Below are positions 27,345 through 35,464 of a stretch of DNA of 64,000 nucleotides, one piece after another (the stretch's first letter is position 1; each line of letters begins with the position of its first letter). Where the stretch lies: positions 1,608,501 to 1,672,500 of the forward strand of contig NC_015844.1 in assembly GCF_000973105.1 (NCBI RefSeq), given 5' to 3'. The notes under the pieces were generated by a model. That model saw only the letters and a list, made by a program, of their open reading frames with translations, was not told the DNA's origin and made no database searches. The position numbers were made by a program, and so were the translations under genes. The stretch comes from Zobellia galactanivorans. GTDB lineage: Bacteria; Bacteroidota; Bacteroidia; Flavobacteriales; Flavobacteriaceae.

Positions 27345-27728
27345 CTATTGAGGTTTTGTTATCATGTTACAATGTAGGCATTTGTATTTTTTTTCTTCAA
27401 AAAAAGGAAAAAGTTTATATAAAATTCCTTTTCTGTTATAATACACCTCAGATTTTTGCATTTTACAATTCGGACAGACCACTAAATTCCCATTATCATC
27501 TAGGGCATAAGCCCTAACCTCGTTATATATTTCAATGGCCTTCTCTTTATCTTCGGTGTACACCTGCAATTTGACCCCACCAATGGCATTGCTGATGAGC
27601 GGGTCGGAATTTAAGGTATGCTCATCCTTCAGAAAAACAGGAATGCCCTCGGACTCTAATTTTCCTTTAAGTATTTGAACGTCGGAGGGATATTCAAAGG
27701 AGGCTATGGTATAAAACTTCTCTTTCAT
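27345..27728 (-). CDS. DUF2007 protein with C-terminal zinc-ribbon-like motif
   Basis: A 127-residue protein (MKEKFYTIASFEYPSDVQIL). The N-terminal half matches DUF2007 (LKGKLESEGIPVFLKDEH; GGVKLQVYTEDKEKAIEI), a ferredoxin-like signal-type domain. The C-terminus carries two CxxC pairs (VVCPNCKMQ and KCLHCNM), likely one zinc site. Its ATG lies one base after the bioF stop and its stop one base before bioD, so it is tightly embedded in the biotin operon. A longer in-frame extension upstream runs inside bioF and is not real. Function unknown. Confidence 0.85.
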   Translation of the reverse strand: MKEKFYTIASFEYPSDVQILKGKLESEGIPVFLKDEHTLNSDPLISNAIGGVKLQVYTEDKEKAIEIYNEVRAYALDDNGNLVVCPNCKMQKSEVYYNRKGILYKLFPFFEEKKYKCLHCNMITKPQ

Positions 27729-27729
27729 A

Positions 27730-28881
27730 TTACAATAGGCTGGCCACTTCTTCCAGTAGGTTATCAATCTCTTTTTCGGTATTAAAACTATGCAGACAGA
27801 TCCGCAATCGCTCTTGCCCCTCCGGAACGGTGGGCGAAAGGATCGCGCGAACATCGAAGCCTTTATCTTGAATGGCCTTGGCCATGTTCCGGGCCTTGTG
27901 GTTCCCTGGGACCAGACAACAGTGAATGGCCGAATCACTGATGATGAATTGTTCCTTCAGGCCCAAATCGCTTTGTCTACGGTTAAAATAGGAAATGTTG
28001 TGCTTCAGTTTTTCCAATCCATCACTAGGCATCTTCAAATGGCCATATGCCGATAGTACCGAGGCTATCGAATGAGGCGGAAGCCCTGTCGTGTAGATAA
28101 AACTACGGGCAAAATTCACCAGGTACGATTTTAGGCCTTCGCTGCCCAAAATTGCAGCACCATGGCAGCCCACACCTTTTCCGAAGGTAACCAGGCGGGC
28201 AAATACACTGTCCTGCAAGTTCAAGACTTGCACCAATCCCTCCCCATGTTTCCCCAAAACCCCTAAGGCATGGGCCTCGTCGACCACCAAACGGCAATTT
28301 TGAGCTTTGCATAGGGCCGCTAAATCATTTAAATCGGGGGTATCGCCATCCATCGAAAAAACCGATTCCGTCACCACGTATATTTCGGTGTCGGCGAGAT
28401 TTCGACTCCGTTCCATCCGGCATCTGTTGTTCAGGTCGTCGAGGTCGTTATGTTTAAATTTATAACTCTTGGCATTGCCCATACGAATACCGTCGCGAAT
28501 ACTCGCATGAATGTACTCATCATAAAAAACGACATCGCCGCGTTGGGGCACCGAACTAAAAAAGCCGATATTGGCGTCGTAACCCGAGTTAAAGACCAAG
28601 GCCGCCCCGGTTTGGTGAAATTGACATAGCTCAGCCTCCAAGGCCTGATAAAGAGAGTGGTTCCCCGAAAGTAAACGCGAACCCGTTGCCCCGTTTTGCA
28701 AGACCTTATGCCCTTCCATAAGACGCAAGGCTTCGCTAGAAACGGATTGGCTCCTTGAAAGTCCCAAATAATCATTGGACGAAAAATCGACCAAACCATG
28801 GGATACGGGCAAGCTTCTTAAGGCATTAACAGCATTTCTATCGCTTAGCTTTTTCGCTAATTTTTCGGGAAGGTCTACCAT
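27730..28881 (-). CDS. bioF: 8-amino-7-oxononanoate synthase
   Basis: PLP-dependent alpha-oxoamine synthase condensing pimeloyl thioester with alanine. From ATG 28881 (MVDLPEKLAKKLSDRNAVNA) the protein is 383 residues. Landmarks are VDFSSNDYLGLSRS, GATGSRLLSGNHSLYQALE, VVDEAHALGVLGKHGEGL and the PLP lysine in VTFGKGVGCHGAAI. An upstream in-frame ATG at 28929 would add an unrelated 16-residue leader and is not favoured. First gene of bioF-DUF2007-bioD. A -7 element lies only 4 bases before this ATG. Confidence 0.95.
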   Translation of the reverse strand: MVDLPEKLAKKLSDRNAVNALRSLPVSHGLVDFSSNDYLGLSRSQSVSSEALRLMEGHKVLQNGATGSRLLSGNHSLYQALEAELCQFHQTGAALVFNSGYDANIGFFSSVPQRGDVVFYDEYIHASIRDGIRMGNAKSYKFKHNDLDDLNNRCRMERSRNLADTEIYVVTESVFSMDGDTPDLNDLAALCKAQNCRLVVDEAHALGVLGKHGEGLVQVLNLQDSVFARLVTFGKGVGCHGAAILGSEGLKSYLVNFARSFIYTTGLPPHSIASVLSAYGHLKMPSDGLEKLKHNISYFNRRQSDLGLKEQFIISDSAIHCCLVPGNHKARNMAKAIQDKGFDVRAILSPTVPEGQERLRICLHSFNTEKEIDNLLEEVASLL

Positions 28882-28885
28882 AACC

Positions 28886-28893
28886 CAAATGTA
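28886..28893 (-). promoter_or_regulatory. -7 element directly before bioF
   Basis: TACATTTG on the minus strand matches TAnnTTTG and ends 4 bases before the bioF ATG, implying a leaderless or nearly leaderless transcript if it is used. Confidence 0.5.
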
Positions 28894-29024
28894 GCATCTT
28901 TGAACGAATAGAAAAACCACGGCGGGCATCCGGATCGAGGTCCTTTCTATTCCTTACCCTATTCTACCGTTTTTTTGACGAATATTATACCTTTAACCTA
29001 TTGAACATCCACAATCCTGATTTA

Positions 29025-30836
29025 ATGAAATTCTCTTTATCCTTCCTTCTGTGTATTACCGCCAGCATTCTTTATGCCCAAACCAACCGCTACGAAATTT
29101 CCTTTGACAATGCCGTACACCACGAAGCGGTAGTAAAGGGTACTTTTATAGAGCTGAAAGCCGACACGGTCGCTTTTCGTATGAGCCGCACTTCACCCGG
29201 ACGCTATGCCCTGCACGAATTCGCAAAGAACGTGTACAATTTCAAAGCCACCGACAGCAAGGGGAAGGCTCTTGAGGTCTTACGCCCCGACCCCTATTCG
29301 TGGCAGGTAATCGGGCACGACGGCACAATCGCCATAAGCTACACCTTGTTCGCCAACCGGGGCGGCGGCACCTATTCGCAGGTAGACGAGACCCACGCCC
29401 ACCTGAACATTCCGGCCACCTTTATGTATGCCCCCGATCTAAGCGATCGAAAAATTGAAGTGGATTTTAAGCTTCGGGAAGATTTAAACTGGAAAATCGC
29501 CACCCAGCTCCCCTTAGTGTCAGGCACTACCTATTCCGCCCCTAACCTCTATTATTTTATGGATAGCCCAACGGAGATAAGCGACCATGCCGTTCGTGAA
29601 TTTGAAGTAGACCATAACGGAAAGCAGCAGAACATACGATTTGTACTGCACCACAACGGCACGGACGAAGAACTCGACGCCTATTTTGAACAGGTTAAAA
29701 AGGTGGTCCTCGCCGAAAAAGAGGTTTATGGTGAACTGCCCGATTTCGACTACGGCACCTACACCTTTTTGGCGTGCTATGTGCCCAATGCATCGGGCGA
29801 CGGGATGGAGCACCGCAACTCGACCGTTTTGACCAGTACACGCAGTCTTTCGGGCGGGGGTATGGAAGGCAACATCGGCACGGTTTCCCACGAATTCTTC
29901 CATGCGTGGAACGTAGAGCGCATCCGCCCCAAATGCTTGGAACCTTTCGATTTTGAGGAAGCCAACATGAGCGGGGCCCTATGGTTTGCCGAAGGTTTTA
30001 CGAGCTATTACACCAACCTCATCCTTTGCAGGGCCGGCATCATCTCCCCCGAAAAATACGTAGAGGGCATTTCGGGCACCTTCAACTATGTATGGAACTC
30101 ACCGGCCCGCCAATTCTTCAATCCCATAGAAATGAGCTATCAAGCCCCCTTTGTGGACGCCGCTACCTCGGTAGATCCCGTGAACCGAGAAAATACCTTT
30201 ATTTCCTATTATTCGTACGGAAGCGTCCTCGGTCTTGCCTTGGATCTATCGCTTCGCGAGGAAAAACTGAACCTCGACGATTTTATGAAGCTGGTTTGGA
30301 AGCAGTACGGAAAAACCGAAAAACCCTATACCCTGGAAAACCTTCGGCAATCACTCGCCGAATATGCCGGAAGCGATTTTGCCGAGACCTATTTCGACAA
30401 GTACATCTACCGTAGCGAAATGCCCGATTATGCATCGCTCTTAGGTTCCGTTGGGGTTACTTTGCAACAGGATTCCGAACGCCCCTATTTTGGTGCCGCC
30501 GTTTCCTTAAATGGCGATGGCCACGGGGAAATCCGGTCCAACCCCAAAATAGGCACACCGGCCTATGAAGCCGGACTCGACAAGGGCGATATCATTACCG
30601 ATATCAACGGGAGCGGTTTTCCGGACGGACAGCAATTCAGCGCCTACATCGAAAAGCTCAAGGTCGGCGACACCCTAAAGATCACCTTCGAGCGTTTTGG
30701 GACAGAAAAGCACTGTACGGTCGTTCTAGGGGCAAATCCCGATTACCGGCTATCGTTAATGGAGAAGGAAGGCGGAAAGCCATCGAAAAAACAAATGCGC
30801 CAAAGAAAGGAATGGCTTAAAACCGAAACGCGGTGA
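29025..30836 (+). CDS. M61 family metallopeptidase with PDZ domain
   Basis: Secreted M61 (glycyl aminopeptidase-type) zinc peptidase, 603 residues from ATG 29025 (signal peptide MKFSLSFLLCITASILYAQ). An N-terminal beta domain is followed by the catalytic domain with HEFFH at residues 289-293 and the third ligand Glu in WFAEGFTSYY, then a PDZ domain (about 480-590; GTPAYEAGLDKGDIITDING) and a basic tail. The ATG eight codons upstream would disrupt the signal peptide. The downstream GNAT gene overlaps its stop by four bases. Confidence 0.93.
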   Translation: MKFSLSFLLCITASILYAQTNRYEISFDNAVHHEAVVKGTFIELKADTVAFRMSRTSPGRYALHEFAKNVYNFKATDSKGKALEVLRPDPYSWQVIGHDGTIAISYTLFANRGGGTYSQVDETHAHLNIPATFMYAPDLSDRKIEVDFKLREDLNWKIATQLPLVSGTTYSAPNLYYFMDSPTEISDHAVREFEVDHNGKQQNIRFVLHHNGTDEELDAYFEQVKKVVLAEKEVYGELPDFDYGTYTFLACYVPNASGDGMEHRNSTVLTSTRSLSGGGMEGNIGTVSHEFFHAWNVERIRPKCLEPFDFEEANMSGALWFAEGFTSYYTNLILCRAGIISPEKYVEGISGTFNYVWNSPARQFFNPIEMSYQAPFVDAATSVDPVNRENTFISYYSYGSVLGLALDLSLREEKLNLDDFMKLVWKQYGKTEKPYTLENLRQSLAEYAGSDFAETYFDKYIYRSEMPDYASLLGSVGVTLQQDSERPYFGAAVSLNGDGHGEIRSNPKIGTPAYEAGLDKGDIITDINGSGFPDGQQFSAYIEKLKVGDTLKITFERFGTEKHCTVVLGANPDYRLSLMEKEGGKPSKKQMRQRKEWLKTETR

Positions 30837-31369
30837 TACGTTACGGCACGGCATCGACCGATGACGAACTGAAGCAGATCCTCGCCCTTCAGGAAAGAAA
30901 CCTGGCCTCTAAGGTGTCATCCCCCGAAAAGGAAAAAGAAGGCTTTGTAACGGTAGCGCATACCTTCGACACCTTAAAGGCGATGAACAATACCTGCCCC
31001 CATATCATTGCCAAATTGGAGCATGCGGTCATCGGCTATGCCCTCTGTATGCATCCTAGGTTTTCGGATGCCATCGAGGTCTTAAAGCCCATGTTCGACG
31101 AGATCGAAGGCATTCTTCCCCCCGAGGAAAACTATATCGTCATGGGCCAAATCTGTATCGACAAGGACTTTCGCAGGCAGGGCGTTTTCAGAAAATTGTA
31201 CGAAACCATGCAGGCCAAGACAAAAAAGGACTTTAGCAGTATCATCACCGAGATCGACGCGGTCAACACCCGCTCCTTACAGGCGCATTTCGCCGTTGGC
31301 TTCAAAGAACTGCACAGCTATACGTCGGGAGCCCGGGAGTGGAAAATCGTACGTTTTCGATACCTGTAA
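30833..31369 (+). CDS. GNAT family N-acetyltransferase
   Basis: A 178-residue acetyltransferase. The acetyl-CoA loop is recognisable in MGQICIDKDFRRQGVFRKLY (R/Q-x-x-G-x-G/V type), followed by IITEIDAVNTRSLQAHFAVGFKE with the Asn typical of motif B. It starts with GTG overlapping the M61 stop (GTGA). It is the last core gene before the accessory island, and degenerate copies of its last codons recur at 33.44 kb and 35.22 kb. Substrate unknown. Confidence 0.88.
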   Translation: MIRYGTASTDDELKQILALQERNLASKVSSPEKEKEGFVTVAHTFDTLKAMNNTCPHIIAKLEHAVIGYALCMHPRFSDAIEVLKPMFDEIEGILPPEENYIVMGQICIDKDFRRQGVFRKLYETMQAKTKKDFSSIITEIDAVNTRSLQAHFAVGFKELHSYTSGAREWKIVRFRYL

Positions 31370-31831
31370 AAAACCCGAACACTCCTACATGTAGCTTATT
31401 TGACCCGTCGTCCTTACCAATTCCATATTTTTGATTTATTAACCATACCCACCTGATTACAAACACAATAAACCCTAGCCAAAAATCGTTGAAAACACAA
31501 TATTTCGTCGAATAATTTGTAGTATTTTTCTCCGTTAAATTTATATTTAACATGCCATCCCTTCAGAAATCACTTTAACGCAAAAATGGGATTAAAGGCA
31601 TCTGATAATGGCACTGTAGGGATTTCCTCAATCGGACCTAACTATGAGTAAAGGAACAAAATACGTTTTTAGTTGGATTGTAGTTTATTTTGAACTTTCT
31701 GGGCTATTCTTTGGGTTGCTCTACGATTTTCCGGAATTAAAATGGCTATATGCATCATTTTATCCTTCAAAATACTTTAGCAAGGGTGTATTAATATATG
31801 AGAGCCAGAGCAAGGAAGCTGGCAGCGGGGG
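31340..31831 (+). repeat. Island module, copy A
   Basis: First of three related segments. It begins in the last codons of the GNAT gene, runs through the intergenic DNA and an upstream region (from 31507), and ends after the first part of a small membrane-protein gene. From 31507 to the poly-G at 31827-31831 it is nearly identical to copy B, offset by about 2.07 kb. The last 40 bases, ending GGCAGCGGGGG, match copy B exactly and then the copies diverge completely. Confidence 0.85.
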
Positions 31832-31853
31832 AAACTTGGTGCAAAACTCTTAG
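31644..31853 (+). pseudogene. 5' part of a small membrane-protein gene, fused out of frame
   Basis: Encodes 69 residues: a membrane segment (YVFSWIVVYFELSGLFFGLL) and IYESQSKEAGSGG, then a short unrelated tail NLVQNS. The first 62 codons match the paralog in copy B, which continues for another 100 residues with a second membrane helix. Here sequence identity stops at the poly-G and a different coding fragment follows in another frame. Best read as a recombination-truncated copy; expression is possible. Confidence 0.65.
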
Positions 31854-32092
31854 TTGCAGAGGTATTAGTGGACATTGAAATTTTGGGTAGCGCAATTGGG
31901 TGTCTGCAAGGGTCATTAAAATATAAATTTGACACGGAAGAATTTGAAGGAAACGTGTCCATCCCTCCTGTTGTACTATCTGGCAGAGCAGCAATTAAAA
32001 CAAAAGATTCAAGTATGTTAAATTTCACACTGGTAGACTGGCAAAAAAGCATAACTGTAACTAATGAAATTAAAATATACCCAAGGGATTAG
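31833..32092 (+). pseudogene. 3' fragment of an unidentified secreted/large protein gene
   Basis: An open frame without its own convincing start (GTG at 31868 is available) encoding a beta-rich tail with GSAIGCLQGSLKYKFDTEEF and ending VTNEIKIYPRD. Read from the junction, the frame begins KLGAKLLVAEVLVDIE, so it is the C-terminal end of a longer gene joined out of frame to copy A. I do not recognise the parent protein; the style is that of large Bacteroidota surface proteins. Confidence 0.55.
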
Positions 32093-32097
32093 TGCGT

Positions 32098-32610
32098 ATG
32101 AAAATCATTAAAAAAATAATAATTTTTCTATTGGTAGGCAACGTATTTGCTTTACCAATATCCCTGTACATGGTATACCAAAATTTTTATTTCATTAGTC
32201 AAAAAAGTAATTATCGCTTAAAAAAAGTTCAAGTAAAGGAAGTGGTTGATTTATCATCAGGTAGAAGAGGTTTAGAATATACTAAATACCGGTTGATATA
32301 TGATGTTGTGGAAAATGGTGAAATTTTAGAATCAAAAGTAGACCTGAGAGAATCCAATGACAAATTTGTGCATTTTATGAATGCCGGCAAAGAAGATAGC
32401 ATTTTCGGAGGCTTTAAACCTGTTGATAAAAATGACTCAATTTGGGTTTGGCATAACCAAGAAGCTAAAGATTTTTATGCTTTGCCTCATGAAAAAATGT
32501 TTAACACAAAAGCATTCTGGCTACAAGGAATCCTCTTTATTGTACTGTGCCTAATAGGTTTTGGCTGTTTACATTATCATATTAATGAACTTAAAGCAAA
32601 GAAAAAATAA
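32098..32610 (+). CDS. Two-helix membrane protein, unknown
   Basis: About 170 residues from ATG 32098. An N-terminal membrane segment (KKIIIFLLVGNVFALPISLY) and a C-terminal one (WLQGILFIVLCLIGFGCL) flank a charged extracytoplasmic domain (about 35-140) containing YRLIYDVVENGEI and NDSIWVWHNQEAKDFY. The layout recalls DUF3592-type proteins, though no motif confirms it. AT-rich codon use sets it apart from the core genes. It ends three bases before the next (broken) gene. In this setting an orphan immunity-type gene is possible. Confidence 0.65.
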   Translation: MKIIKKIIIFLLVGNVFALPISLYMVYQNFYFISQKSNYRLKKVQVKEVVDLSSGRRGLEYTKYRLIYDVVENGEILESKVDLRESNDKFVHFMNAGKEDSIFGGFKPVDKNDSIWVWHNQEAKDFYALPHEKMFNTKAFWLQGILFIVLCLIGFGCLHYHINELKAKKK

Positions 32611-32612
32611 GT

Positions 32613-33358
32613 ATGAAAAATTCAACAATTATCTTTTGTTTTCTCATTGTGGCTTACACTTATTGTTATTCACAAGATAATAATGCTAACTTAATTTTAA
32701 GTTACCCTGAGGAATCCGAAATTTCCTTTTTTCAATACCCTGAAAGAACTTTTGTCAAAGCAATCTATAACAGTCAGGCAGAGGCGACTAATGTATACCC
32801 AGAACAATTATTAGAGTCCATTATTTCAGCTACGAATCAAGAATGGGTCAATTACAATACTTTGGGAGGTGCCGAAAAGGCATCACAAAAAAAGCAAAGT
32901 CATTTCGACAAAATAATGACTATGGATAAGGATAAAAATTACTTTGAATTGGCTCATAAACTCACTTTTGATGTTGGAGGTGTTCCTACTGCGGTTACAC
33001 TTTCACAAGGTTTGAGGGTAGTATACCAGATATAGAAACGGGCCACAAACTAGATGCGTTATTCAGAAATCCATCAACCAACTTTTACCGATCTGTAGAA
33101 CTTAAAAATTGGAAAGAGGTAAAAACGATTGCCGCGGATGAAACAAGTCAGTTTTACCAGTATGTCAAAAGTAAAAATGAATTTAGGTACTATTATAATG
33201 GCAATGCAGAGGAGGCCAAACTAGCTTTTCAGAATATATTTAAAAACCCTAAGAAAGCAGAAGAATTATGGAATCTAAATCCCGAATTGTTTAAATCCTT
33301 AGATGAGGATATTATAAAAGATTACAATAATATCTGTAGATACCCTCTACTCCAATAG
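32613..33358 (+). pseudogene. Secreted protein gene broken by a one-base frameshift
   Basis: Begins with a signal peptide (MKNSTIIFCFLIVAYTYCYS) and reads 140 residues to a stop at 33035. At about 33005-33016 a shift of one base lets the frame continue as FEGSIPDIETGHKLDALFRN and on for over 100 more residues (KNWKEVKTIAADETSQFYQY; ending ICRYPLLQ) to TAG at 33356-33358. One inserted base would give about 248 residues. Either a decayed gene or a sequencing error. No recognised domain. Confidence 0.65.
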
Positions 33359-33435
33359 CAGAACTAAATGATCGAGTCCCTAACACAAACCTTCTAGTAG
33401 ACCTAGATATCCCGGTAGGTGCGATTCCTTTCCAA

Positions 33436-33920
33436 ACGCCAAAAACGTCCGTTTTCAGCACCTTTAAAAAACAAAATTCCTGCATATTTTTTTAAAACTG
33501 TAATCCTTGTTAGTGCCATACGAATGGCACACCACACATACTCACCTCATTATAAAGACAATACCTCCTGTATTTTGTCGAATAATTTGTAGTATTTTTC
33601 TCCGTTAAATTTATATTTAACATGCCATCCCTTCAGAAATCACTTTAACGCAAAAATGGGATTAGACCCAAAAATGGGATTAAAGGCATCTGATAATGGC
33701 ACCGTAGGGGTTTCCTCAATCGGACCTAACTATGAGTAAAGGAACAAAATACGTTTTTAGTTGGATAGTCGTTTTTTTTTGCCCTTTCCGGACTATTAGA
33801 TAGTGTATTACACGATCATTCGGAATTAAAATGGCTATACGCATCCTTGTACCCTACAGAGTACTTTAGGAAGGATGTCCTAATATATGAGAGCCAGAGC
33901 AAGGAAGCTGGCAGCGGGGG
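33436..33920 (+). repeat. Island module, copy B
   Basis: Second copy. It starts with a degenerate echo of the GNAT gene end (33439-33472: CCAAAAACGTCCGTTTTC then CACCTTTAAAAAAC), continues with the shared upstream region (from 33577) and the small membrane-protein gene. It carries an extra 18 bases relative to copy A (33665-33682), a tandem duplication around CAAAAATGGGATTA. The 373 bases between the broken gene and the next start (33359-33731) hold only this module. Confidence 0.8.
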
Positions 33921-34221
33921 TAGAGATTTTTACTATTTCAATGGAACATTAAAAAAATTTAAAACAAAAAAGAGAGTTTTTGCTAATGAAAAGTCAATGA
34001 AAAAAATATGGACAACGGATGGTTATCCTGAGAATGAGTTCAAAATACCCGTATGGTACAATACTATCGACGGTGCAATATCGATAAGAACTTCCGAAAA
34101 ATTTCCCAAACTATATTCAATAAGACAAATTGACGCTTATGTCAATATTATAACGTGGATTCTCTTTTTGCCTTGTACATGGTATATTATTCGTTATCAA
34201 ATTCAAAAACGCAAAAAATAA
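33732..34221 (+). pseudogene. Two-helix membrane-protein gene frameshifted at a T9 run
   Basis: ATG 33732 opens the same protein as in copy A (MSKGTKYVFSWIVVFF), but a run of nine Ts (33772-33780; TTTATTTT in copy A) shifts the frame and leads to a stop. Removing one T restores about 162 residues: helix, LYASLYPTEYFRKDVLIYES, a soluble middle (YYFNGTLKKFKTKKRVFANE; IPVWYNTIDGAISIRTSEKF) and a second helix (IITWILFLPCTWYIIRY) with a basic end. A TTG at 33847 could start the remaining 124 residues. The run could be phase-variable, decay, or a read error. Confidence 0.7.
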
Positions 34222-34242
34222 AATATTAGAAAATTTAAACTA

Positions 34243-34377
34243 ATGAAAATTAAGCTTATTTACTTATCAATTCTACTATATGCCCCGCCAGCGCGAGCCT
34301 CACACTCGTGCCATGTTCAAAACACCCCTATAAAGCAACTCTTGCGTTGCTTTGCCAGCGCGCCATCTCGCCCATAG
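34243..34377 (+). pseudogene. Signal-peptide fragment fused to the hairpin repeat
   Basis: A 44-codon frame: MKIKLIYLSILLYA, which looks like the start of a secreted protein, running straight into the repeat frame PARASHSCHVQNTPIK and stopping at 34375-34377. The rest of the gene is missing. The 404 bases from 34222 to 34625 otherwise hold only the repeat and its hairpins; another frame (34308-34529) is noise within it. Confidence 0.5.
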
Positions 34378-34389
34378 CTTACGCTATGG
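34287..34389 (+). repeat. Hairpin repeat, copy 1
   Basis: A conserved core of about 48 bases (34287-34335; contains GCGCGAGC, CTCGTGCCATGTTCAAAACA and CCCCT.TAAAG) that matches 43725-43773 at about 44 of 48 positions. The core folds as CGCGAG/CTCGTG. It is followed by a perfect 8-bp stem AAAGCAAC/GTTGCTTT (34332-34353) and a 7-bp stem CCATAGC/GCTATGG (34372-34389). The stem sequences differ from copy 2, yet both copies pair perfectly. Confidence 0.8.
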
Positions 34390-34625
34390 CGTCCTCAATC
34401 CCCCACTACGACAAGTGCCGTACAGACTTCGAACGGGGCAAAATCGCAAGGTTTAAGGACGGCTCAAATTTGAATCTGGATGGGAAGGATCTAAGGAAAA
34501 TGGATTGGAAAGCAAATGGGCCATATTAGCAACCTACCGCAAAAAATATATAAAAAGACTATCTCATAAAGTATATTCCAAGAACACAACACTAACATTG
34601 ATAGACAACTTACCAGATTTTTGCT

Positions 34626-34868
34626 ATGAAAGAGGATAAAAATAAACTTGGTATTGGAGAATGGATTATTGTTCTGGTATTGGCCTCTATACTCTTGTAT
34701 ATCGCCCATGGTTCTGGCCATGGCAGTGGTTATAAGTCTAGAATGTTGAGCTTAATATTTAGATTACTCAATTCAAATATTGTCACCTATTGGCTTTTAA
34801 GGGGCTGTCTCATTTTTATTGGTTGTTTTTCACTATATAAAATTGTTAAAATAATAAAGAAAAAATGA
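34626..34868 (+). CDS. Small two-helix membrane protein
   Basis: 80 residues with two membrane segments (WIIVLVLASILLYIAHG and WLLRGCLIFIGCFSLYKI) around a short Gly/His-Ser loop (GSGHGSGYKSRML), ending in a Lys-rich tail. AT-rich. Its stop overlaps the next start (ATGA), so the two are translationally coupled. Unknown; small membrane proteins of this kind often serve as immunity factors in toxin islands, which is inference only. Confidence 0.55.
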   Translation: MKEDKNKLGIGEWIIVLVLASILLYIAHGSGHGSGYKSRMLSLIFRLLNSNIVTYWLLRGCLIFIGCFSLYKIVKIIKKK

Positions 34869-35149
34869 GGGCAACACGTTTTTTTCTGTTCATGTTCTTT
34901 TTTGTTTTTCAAGTTTCTAAAATACATGCAAGAGCTTCTTCGGATTTAGTAAAAAATACTACCGAACAGTTAAATTTTTTATATGAACACAATAAAACTC
35001 AAATTGTTAAAGGAAACATAGACAAGATGTGGTATATATACTTTTTGGGAGCGAACAAAATTGAACTAGAACTCCCGCTAGCGCGAACACTTGAACTAAG
35101 CTTACCGCAGTTTCACGACCGTACCCGCTACAGCGATAATACCCAGTAG
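34865..35149 (+). pseudogene. Secreted protein gene truncated at a repeat remnant
   Basis: 94 codons beginning with a signal peptide (MRATRFFLFMFFFVFQVSKI HARA) and a short mature part (TTEQLNFLYEHNKTQIVKGN). From about 35073 the frame passes into CCCGCTAGCGCGAACAC, a remnant of the hairpin-repeat core in the same reading frame (PLARTLEL), and ends soon after. The native C-terminus is missing. Confidence 0.5.
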
Positions 35150-35222
35150 GCTATAAAAGCAAAACGAATATGGGTTTGCAACAAATTTTTAACCGCACAA
35201 GCGTGACACCGGCGCCAGCAAG

Positions 35223-35453
35223 GGGGCCCGGGACTGGAAAACCGGGCGTATTAAATACTTACAACAAAACAACACTTCCTACACAAACATTAATTTTTTT
35301 GTAGTCCCCACAAGGCCCATATTTACAATACACAACACGTACTTTTCTCATTATAAACACGATATATTAATTATAAAAAATCTGAAATTCATTACATTTC
35401 ATCGAAATTTTTGTAGTATTTTTCGCTTTTTAACTTAAATTTAACGCGTTAAG
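35223..35453 (+). repeat. Island module, copy C (no membrane-protein gene)
   Basis: Third, more diverged copy: a degenerate GNAT gene end (GCCCGGGACTGGAAAA at 35226-35241, against GCCCGGGAGTGGAAAA at 31331-31346), the shared intergenic stretch (CATTATAAACACGATAT) and an upstream element (TTGTAGTATTTTTC at about 35411-35424). It directly precedes the 819-residue outer-membrane gene. The 315-base gap 35150-35464 contains nothing else that I can see. Confidence 0.7.
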
Positions 35454-35464
35454 AATACGAATCA

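Noticed and set aside
27729-27938. Upstream extension of the DUF2007 frame to 197 codons.
   Set aside because: The extra codons lie wholly inside bioF; the ATG at 27728 directly follows the bioF stop and begins the recognisable domain.
34308-34529. A 73-codon + strand reading frame (MPCSKHPYKATLALLCQ).
   Set aside because: It lies over the hairpin repeat core and its stems, has no protein-like character, and starts inside the repeat.
31370-35464. The island's left part considered as an insertion sequence or integron.
   Set aside because: No transposase or integrase gene, no terminal inverted repeats and no target-site duplication visible; the repeats fit module duplication better.
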